A model generated the notes under the pieces. It was not told the DNA's origin. It searched no databases and saw only the letters and a program-made list of their open reading frames with translations. Of a stretch of 6,625 bases of DNA, positions 1 through 4,573 are shown in pieces. Both the position numbers and the translations under genes were made by a program. Position 1 is the stretch's first letter; each line of letters begins with the position of its first letter. Source of the stretch: Chitinophagales bacterium (GTDB taxonomy: Bacteria > Bacteroidota > Bacteroidia > Chitinophagales > UBA10324); assembly GCA_026786335.1 (NCBI GenBank), contig JAJAYG010000523.1:1-6625 (forward strand). The letters run 5' to 3'.

Positions 1-2
1 CA

Positions 3-128
3 ATGAGTCAACGCCACCCCGATCTACCTCCATTTTTTAAAACATGGAATCGCTTCTATGTCTTAGTAATTGTTTGGCTGCTTGTGCTTATTTTTCTTTT
101 TCTTCTTTTCACTAAATACTTCAAATGA
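3..128 (+). CDS. Small single-helix membrane peptide coupled to the symporter
   Basis: This is a 41-residue frame, ATG to TGA. About 18 polar residues (start MSQRHPDLPPFFKTWNRFY) lead into one strongly hydrophobic stretch, residues 20-36, rich in Leu, Val, Ile and Phe. It closes with the basic tail TKYFK, so it should be a one-pass inner-membrane peptide. Its TGA overlaps the ATG of the sodium:solute symporter (ATGA at 125-128), the usual arrangement for translational coupling. Several symporters of the SSS family are encoded next to a small membrane protein (the DUF4212 subunit, or YhdT beside PanF); this one is shorter and I do not assign it to either family. A role as accessory subunit or folding partner is inference. 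Only two bases precede the ATG in the window, so a longer version starting upstream cannot be excluded. Confidence 0.72.
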   Translation: MSQRHPDLPPFFKTWNRFYVLVIVWLLVLIFLFLLFTKYFK

Positions 129-1822
129 GTGCCGTTGATTGGTTGGTATTAGCCGGCACCTTGTTGCTTATTGTTGTTTATGGAGTTTATCAAAACCGCA
201 AGCACCACAACTTAGATGGTTATCTATTGGGCAATCAATCTTTGCCGTGGTATCGGGTTGGGTTTTCAATTATGGCAACACAGGCAAGTGCCATCACTTT
301 TCTTTCGGCGCCCGGTCTTGCTTACACCGACGGAATGCGTTTCGTGCAGTTTTATTTTGGTCTTCCGTTGGCAATGATTTTCATCTGCATTTTTTTTCTT
401 CCCGTATACCACAAACTAAAAGTTTATACCGCTTATGAATATCTTGAACAAAGGTTTGATTTAAAAACCCGCTCACTCACCGCTTTACTTTTTCTCACCC
501 AACGCGGTCTTGCAGCCGGGCTTACCATCTATGCGCCTTCAATCGTACTCTCGTCATTATTAGGTTGGAATATTTATCTCACCAATATACTTATGGGAGG
601 ATTGGTAATTACCTACACCATGAGCGGTGGAAGCAAAACCGTTTCAACCACACAACTGCAACAACTGCTGGTAATTTTTATTGGAATGTTTGCGGCAGGT
701 TGGATGGCAGTGAGATTATTACCCGAGGGAATCGGATTCACCGATGCTTTGACGGTGGCAGGAAAAATGGGAAAGACAAATGTGATCACCACGAACTTCG
801 ATTTGAATGATCGCTACAATATCTGGAGCGGACTGATCGGAGGATTTTTTCTGGCACTCTCCTATTTCGGTACCGATCAATCGCAGGTAGGAAGATACCT
901 TACCGGAAAATCCGTGGCGCAAAGTCGTTTGGGTTTACTCATGAACGGCATGCTTAAGATTCCGATGCAGTTTTTAATTCTCATGATTGGTGTATTGGTA
1001 TTTGCATTTTATCAGTTTAATCCTGCTCCCATATTCTTCAATGATAAACTCGTTGAAAAAGTTTTAGCATCACCACACGCCGCTGACTTTACAGCGATCA
1101 CAAATGAATTCGATCAACTGAATAAAGTTCGGAAGGAAAATGCTTATGCAATCATTGAAGGTATAAAAGATAAAAATGAGGTTGCTGTAAATGAAGCACA
1201 GAAAAAACTTCTTGCAGCAAATGAAAAAGGAAAAGCGTTGAGAACCGAAGCCATCGCTGTAATCAAAGAAACAATTCCTGCTGCAGATGCAAACGATACA
1301 AACTACATCTTTCTCACTTTTGTGTTGCACTACCTGCCGCATGGTTTAATTGGTTTACTCATTGCTGTGGTGTTTTGCGCCTCATGGAATTCAACAACAG
1401 CAGAATTAAATGCGCTCGCTTCCACCTTTGTCGTTGATATTTATAAAAGATCAGTAAATAAAAATGCAAGTCAAAAACATTACGTGAACGTATCAAGGTG
1501 GGCAACACTTTGCTGGGGAATTTTTGCAATTGGTGTTGCGCAAACTGCAAATCAGCTTGGGAGTTTGATTGAGGCAGTAAATATTCTTGGTTCACTCTTT
1601 TATGGGAACATTCTTGGAATATTTCTCACTGCTTTTTTCCTGAAGAATGTGAAAGGAACTGCAATTTTTATTTCAGCTCTTATCACTGAAGTTTTTATTA
1701 TCACCATGTATTCAATGGATGCCGTCGCATTTTTGTGGTTGAACTTAATTGGCTGTGGGGTAGTAATGCTGCTCTCATTATTGATTCAACCATTTACTAC
1801 CCGGCCAGAAAGCATGGAATAA
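125..1822 (+). CDS. Sodium:solute symporter (SSS family)
   Basis: A 565-residue inner-membrane transporter of the SSS (SLC5-like) family, which couples Na+ entry to uptake of a small solute; the substrate cannot be read from sequence. I count about 13-14 hydrophobic helices. Family landmarks are the unwound first core helix (SIMATQASAITFLSAPG, residues 48-64), the SGGSKTVSTTQLQQ segment (167-180), the GTDQSQVGRYLTGKS motif (249-263), and the core helix ending in NSTTAELNALAS...VVDIYKR (422-442). A charged, Lys/Glu/Ala-rich stretch of about 85 residues (306-390) sits between two helices and should face the periplasm if topology follows the family. By-eye alignment to vSGLT puts Ala419, Asn422 and Ser423 opposite its Na+ ligands Ala361, Ser364 and Ser365. 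An in-frame TAA at 113-115 makes the ATG at 125 the earliest ATG. Family is certain; substrate unknown. Confidence 0.95.
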   Translation: MSAVDWLVLAGTLLLIVVYGVYQNRKHHNLDGYLLGNQSLPWYRVGFSIMATQASAITFLSAPGLAYTDGMRFVQFYFGLPLAMIFICIFFLPVYHKLKVYTAYEYLEQRFDLKTRSLTALLFLTQRGLAAGLTIYAPSIVLSSLLGWNIYLTNILMGGLVITYTMSGGSKTVSTTQLQQLLVIFIGMFAAGWMAVRLLPEGIGFTDALTVAGKMGKTNVITTNFDLNDRYNIWSGLIGGFFLALSYFGTDQSQVGRYLTGKSVAQSRLGLLMNGMLKIPMQFLILMIGVLVFAFYQFNPAPIFFNDKLVEKVLASPHAADFTAITNEFDQLNKVRKENAYAIIEGIKDKNEVAVNEAQKKLLAANEKGKALRTEAIAVIKETIPAADANDTNYIFLTFVLHYLPHGLIGLLIAVVFCASWNSTTAELNALASTFVVDIYKRSVNKNASQKHYVNVSRWATLCWGIFAIGVAQTANQLGSLIEAVNILGSLFYGNILGIFLTAFFLKNVKGTAIFISALITEVFIITMYSMDAVAFLWLNLIGCGVVMLLSLLIQPFTTRPESME

Positions 1823-1825
1823 AAA

Positions 1826-1847
1826 AAGCGGGTTTCATAACCCGCTT
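1826..1847 (-). terminator. Intrinsic terminator between convergent genes
   Basis: A perfect 9-bp stem (AAGCGGGTT / AACCCGCTT) closes a four-base loop (TCAT). Read on the minus strand, the stem runs straight into seven T residues (the A run at 1821-1827 of the plus strand), an excellent rho-independent terminator for the DUF2911 gene, whose stop lies 24 bases before it. On the plus strand the hairpin starts just after the symporter stop but is followed only by a weak T-poor stretch, so it may act less efficiently there. The 49-base convergent gap holds nothing else. Confidence 0.88.
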
Positions 1848-1871
1848 CAAAACTATTTCAAATACCGCAAA

Positions 1872-2714
1872 TTATTTTTTCGCCTTTGCATCAGCAATAA
1901 TTGCATCGGCTTGTTTTGCATAATCATCATTTTTGTCTTTCAAAGATAATTCCTTTGCTTGTTGTGCGGTAATTGCAGCTTCTTTATTCTTACCTAATTT
2001 CAATTCAATCTTTGCTTTTGTAATCATAAACCAATACGCTTCGGGGCGGGCCTCAATGGCTTTATTGATCCATACATAAGCTTGATTCAAATCTTTTCCG
2101 TTTTCAAAATAATATCTTGCTGCCTGACCATAAGGTGGCTTATCGCCTTTCATTGCCACATCAATCTGCGCCATAATTTTTGCATCAATATCAGCAGTTA
2201 CATGCATACGAACAAAAGTTTTGTTCCAGAGTATATCAATATCGCATGCATCGGGCTTTATATTAGCAATATCAATTGTAAATGTTTCCATGGAAAAAGG
2301 AAGGGTCTGGGTAGGAATAGTGAATCGTGCAAGATCATTTTCTTTCTTATACCCGTCAGATCCCCACAGCGAAGTATCTTTTGATATAATGATTGTCCAT
2401 GAATTCTTTCCGGGAATGGAATAGAGTGCATATTTACCTGCAGGAACATTTTTGCCTTCCACTTTTACATCTTCTCCAAAAGAAATTTTGGTAGATGCAT
2501 TTGCGCCTGTGCGCCACAACGAATCAAAAGGAATCAACCCGCCAAAAATTACTCTGTCCTTTACGCCCGGTCGGCTATAGGTGATTTCAATTGTTGAGGT
2601 GGCAAAATTCTGAGATAAAGTTGCAACAGGACTTGGAGCAGGAATATTCAATGTCTGTGCTTTCAAGCTACCGGTAAAAAATAATACTACAATTACTATT
2701 AGGATATTTTTCAT
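1872..2714 (-). CDS. Secreted DUF2911 protein with TPR-like C-terminal tail
   Basis: A 280-residue protein of unknown function. The ATG at 2714 gives a clean signal peptide, MKNILIVIVVLFFTGSLKAQ, with cleavage near residue 19 or 20. A TTG codon nine codons upstream (2741) overlaps the promoter box and would add a polar leader, so I reject it. Residues 28 to about 190 match DUF2911: SRPGVKDRVIFGGLIPF (47-63), WRTGANASTKISF (67-79), PAGKYALYSIPG (91-102), WTIIISKDTSLWG (106-118). This domain is common in secreted Bacteroidota proteins and has no agreed biochemical role. Residues about 192-280 are helical with TPR-like spacing (QAARYYFENGKDLNQAYVWINKAIEARPEA, then a Lys/Ala-rich helix pair), which suggests a protein-binding tail. 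The protein probably acts in the periplasm. It is transcribed alone, converging on the symporter and diverging from the permease. Confidence 0.92.
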   Translation of the reverse strand: MKNILIVIVVLFFTGSLKAQTLNIPAPSPVATLSQNFATSTIEITYSRPGVKDRVIFGGLIPFDSLWRTGANASTKISFGEDVKVEGKNVPAGKYALYSIPGKNSWTIIISKDTSLWGSDGYKKENDLARFTIPTQTLPFSMETFTIDIANIKPDACDIDILWNKTFVRMHVTADIDAKIMAQIDVAMKGDKPPYGQAARYYFENGKDLNQAYVWINKAIEARPEAYWFMITKAKIELKLGKNKEAAITAQQAKELSLKDKNDDYAKQADAIIADAKAKK

Positions 2715-2738
2715 GATTATAGATTTACATTTAGCGAG

Positions 2739-2746
2739 CAAATATA
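2739..2746 (-). promoter_or_regulatory. Bacteroidota -7 promoter box of the DUF2911 gene
   Basis: On the minus strand this reads TATATTTG, an exact match to the Bacteroidota -7 consensus TAnnTTTG. It lies 24 bases before the chosen ATG, so transcription would start roughly 15-20 bases ahead of translation. I see no TTG at the expected -33 spacing, so the upstream half is weak or degenerate. Confidence 0.6.
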
Positions 2747-2757
2747 GGTGAGCATAA

Positions 2758-2787
2758 ATTGTCCTTCGATAAACTCAGGATGACAAT
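2758..2787. repeat. Dispersed-type short imperfect palindrome
   Basis: The outer arms ATTGTC / GACAAT enclose the core CCTTCGATAAACTCAGGAT; the minus strand reads ATCCTGAGTTTATCGAAGG. From memory, motifs of the form CCTTCGACAAGCTCAGGATGAC occur many times between genes in a wide range of bacterial genomes, including Bacteroidota. The genome-wide copy number here cannot be seen from one window, and only this copy is present. It lies directly upstream of the DUF2911 promoter box. Confidence 0.5.
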
Positions 2788-2788
2788 T

Positions 2789-2815
2789 GTGAAAGGTCAA
2801 ATGTGAAAAGTGAAA
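2789..2815. repeat. GTGAAA short direct repeat
   Basis: GTGAAA occurs three times, at 2789-2794, 2803-2808 and 2810-2815. The starts are 14 and 7 bases apart, so the units sit on a 7-base grid with the middle position degenerate (GGTCAAAT). It joins the palindrome on its left to the larger inverted repeat on its right. Confidence 0.4.
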
Positions 2816-2819
2816 TGGT

Positions 2820-2906
2820 TTTACCACAGAAAGCACAGAGAAAAGGAAATCACAGAGATCACTGTGGGAACTCTATGAAAAAAATCTCTGTGATCTCTGT
2901 GGTAAA
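2820..2906. repeat. Large inverted repeat built of CACAGAG units
   Basis: Two 22-base arms, 2820-2841 and 2885-2906, are reverse complements with only two mismatches and are separated by 43 bases. Each arm holds two units nine bases apart: CACAGAA at 2825 and CACAGAG at 2834 on the left, CTCTGTG at 2886 and 2895 on the right. A fifth unit at 2851 forms its own small hairpin with CTGTG at 2862-2866. The outer ends are TTTACCACAGA and its complement. This modular design is typical of REP-like intergenic elements that are mobilised in trans. No transposase or obvious target-site duplication is present. In RNA it could fold into a long hairpin just upstream of the permease start. Confidence 0.8.
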
Positions 2907-2938
2907 TTTCTAATTAATCAAAGACCACCTTTGAAAAT

Positions 2939-4324
2939 ATGGAATTGAAAAAAGAATTGAAGCGGGAAATGTCGCTGTTGCAGGCAACCTCGATCAACAT
3001 GATTGATATGGTTGGCATCGGTCCGTTTGTAACCATTCCATTGGTGATTGGAATGATGGGCTCGCATTTTTTATGGGCATGGTTGCTTGGCGCAACCATC
3101 TCTTTTGTTGATGCTTTTATATGGAGCGAATTGGGTTCGGCCAATCCAAAAGCGGGTGGCAGTTATAATTTTTTAAAGGAAGCGTATGGAACTAAGTGGG
3201 GAAAATTTTTCTCATTCCTGTATGTATGGCAAACATGTGTGCAAGCACCATTGGTAATTGCAAGCGGCGCCATTGGTTTTTCACAATATGCTTCATTTAT
3301 TTTTCCTCTTGATGAATGGGGAAAGAAAATTCTTTCGGGAAGTATTGTGATTGTGTTAGTGATTCTTCTTTATAGGGAAATAAAAACAATTGGAAAAATA
3401 AGTGTAATCCTTTGGCTGAGTGTGATTGCAACAATTGTGTGGATCATTATTGGGGGAATCAGTTATGCTCATCCGGTCGAAAATTGGTTTTCATCTGCAG
3501 TCGAGTTACCCGATTTCAGTTCCATGTTTTTTGTTGCAATCGGTGCAGCTTCTGTAAAAACTGTTTACAGTTATCTCGGCTATTACAATGTTTGTCATTT
3601 GGGTGGTGAAATAAAAAACCCGGAACGCAACATACCACGCAGCATTTTTATTTCTGTTGCAGGAATAGCTGTGTTGTATTTGCTCATGAATCTTAGCATC
3701 ACCCGTGTAATTCCATGGCAAGAAGCGCAACACTCTGAATTTATTGTAAGCAGTGTGATTGCAACCATCTATGGAAATCAAGCTGCATTAATTGCTACAG
3801 CATTGGTATTGTTGATTGCATTCTCTTCATTGTTTGCCGTAATTCTTGGCTACTCACGGATTCCTTATGCAGCAGCAGTTGACGGACAGTTCTTTAAAAT
3901 ATTTGCCAAGCTGCATCCAACAAAAAATTTCCCTTACGTTTCATTGCTTGCACTTGGCGCAGTTGGTTTTGTATTCAGTTTACTTTTTAGATTAGGTGAT
4001 GTAATTACTGCTGTGCTTGCCATGCGAATCATGATTCAGTTTGTGGCACAGGCAATTGGAGTAATTCTGTTGCGAAAGAAAAATGAAGCTGATAAAATCT
4101 CTGATTCATTTCATTCCAATAAAAAAACATTTCGAATGCCGCTATATCCGCTGCCTGTTTTTGTTGCGATCGTGATTTGGATTTTTATTTTTATTTCTAC
4201 CGGCACTAAGTTCATGATTTCCGGAGGCATTATGATTGCAGCCGGCAGTTTAGTTTTTCTACTTAGAAATCATTTTCAAAAAACAGTATCATCAAACAAG
4301 ATTGATCAAGATTTAAAAAAATAA
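2939..4324 (+). CDS. APC-superfamily amino acid permease
   Basis: A 461-residue inner-membrane transporter of the amino acid-polyamine-organocation superfamily, about 12 helices and normal in length. Landmarks in order: the substrate-binding first helix with MVGIGPFVTIP (24-34); ELGSANPKAGGSYNFLKEAYG (64-84), matching the family's E-L-x-P-x-SGG-x-Y segment; the sixth-helix end YLGYYNVCHLGGEIKNPERNIPR (212-234), containing the EIKNP hallmark; and SRIPYAAAVDGQFFKIFAKLHP (306-327), matching the family's SR-x-DG-x-P-x-F segment. The ends are charged and cytosolic (MELKKELKRE at the start, Lys-rich tail). The substrate is probably an amino acid but cannot be named. An in-frame TAA at 2915-2917 makes the ATG at 2939 the only plausible ATG. 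No Shine-Dalgarno sequence is visible. The gene stands alone: the DUF2911 gene diverges upstream and about 250 bases follow before the next gene. Confidence 0.94.
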   Translation: MELKKELKREMSLLQATSINMIDMVGIGPFVTIPLVIGMMGSHFLWAWLLGATISFVDAFIWSELGSANPKAGGSYNFLKEAYGTKWGKFFSFLYVWQTCVQAPLVIASGAIGFSQYASFIFPLDEWGKKILSGSIVIVLVILLYREIKTIGKISVILWLSVIATIVWIIIGGISYAHPVENWFSSAVELPDFSSMFFVAIGAASVKTVYSYLGYYNVCHLGGEIKNPERNIPRSIFISVAGIAVLYLLMNLSITRVIPWQEAQHSEFIVSSVIATIYGNQAALIATALVLLIAFSSLFAVILGYSRIPYAAAVDGQFFKIFAKLHPTKNFPYVSLLALGAVGFVFSLLFRLGDVITAVLAMRIMIQFVAQAIGVILLRKKNEADKISDSFHSNKKTFRMPLYPLPVFVAIVIWIFIFISTGTKFMISGGIMIAAGSLVFLLRNHFQKTVSSNKIDQDLKK

Positions 4325-4402
4325 AAATGAAATCAAATTTGAAAAATTCAAACTCTCTTCATTCCAAAAAAATTAGTTTTTCGGTTTATTCAACTCTATT
4401 TT

Positions 4403-4446
4403 AAGTTAACAACCAAAGCACAATTGTTATGTAAAATGGTTAACTT
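4403..4446. promoter_or_regulatory. Paired GTTAAC palindromes, possible operator
   Basis: AAGTTAAC (4403-4410) and GTTAACTT (4439-4446) are perfect reverse complements, each with the self-complementary core GTTAAC. Their centres are about 34 bases apart, close to three helical turns. A third palindrome, ACAATTGT (4420-4427), lies between them. The spacing would suit a dimeric regulator binding both sites, but AT-rich palindromes arise easily by chance. Confidence 0.3.
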
Positions 4447-4473
4447 TATATATCTTAGCTTCGTAATAATTTC

Positions 4474-4507
4474 GATGATTGCGTTGTCGGGAAACAAAGC
4501 AATCATC
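4474..4507. promoter_or_regulatory. 34-base hairpin in the hydrolase gene leader
   Basis: The outer stem GATGATTGC / GCAATCATC pairs perfectly over 9 bp. After a single G/A mismatch a second 4-bp stem (TTGT / ACAA) closes the loop CGGGAA. The structure is symmetrical and ends 66 bases before the ATG of the exported hydrolase. No T-tract follows on either strand, so it is not a standard terminator. It could be an mRNA stability or regulatory element, or a protein-binding palindrome. Confidence 0.6.
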
Positions 4508-4573
4508 TAGTAATGTTGAATTTGCGTCAGGCATTTTTGCATTTAATTTTTTCACTAATTAAAAACTGATAGC

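Larger units (their letters stand above)
4325..4573. other. Intergenic leader region before the exported hydrolase gene
   Basis: About 250 AT-rich bases without a supported gene. Just after the permease stop there is only a weak AT-only stem (TTTGAA / TTCAAA, 4338-4352), which I do not call a terminator. Further on are paired palindromes (4403-4446), poor matches to a -7 box (TAACTTTA at 4441, TATCTTAG at 4451) and a well-formed hairpin (4474-4507). The promoter of the hydrolase gene probably lies at about 4420-4460, which would put the hairpin in its 5' untranslated RNA; this is inference. Confidence 0.5.

Noticed and set aside
2715..2741. Upstream TTG start for the DUF2911 protein
   Set aside because: It would place nine polar residues before the signal peptide and would begin inside the -7 promoter box; the ATG at 2714 gives a normal signal peptide.
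2914..3144. A 76-residue minus-strand frame over the permease start
   Set aside because: Opposite-strand shadow of the conserved permease N-terminus, without its own features.
4338..4352. TTTGAA/TTCAAA stem as the permease terminator
   Set aside because: Only six AT-rich pairs with one GC pair and no clear T-tract directly behind it; too weak to call.
4327..4404. A 25-codon frame right after the permease
   Set aside because: Low-complexity Lys/Asn/Ser content, no recognisable feature, and it fits non-coding AT-rich sequence.
4475..4510. An 11-codon frame inside the leader hairpin
   Set aside because: It exists only because the palindrome supplies its codons; no start context or conservation evidence.
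4513..4569. An 18-codon frame (MLNLRQAFLHLIFSLIKN) ending four bases before the hydrolase ATG, as a leader peptide
   Set aside because: Short AT-rich frames arise by chance, and no attenuator-like alternative hairpins or codon runs support it. It would need conservation in relatives to be credible.
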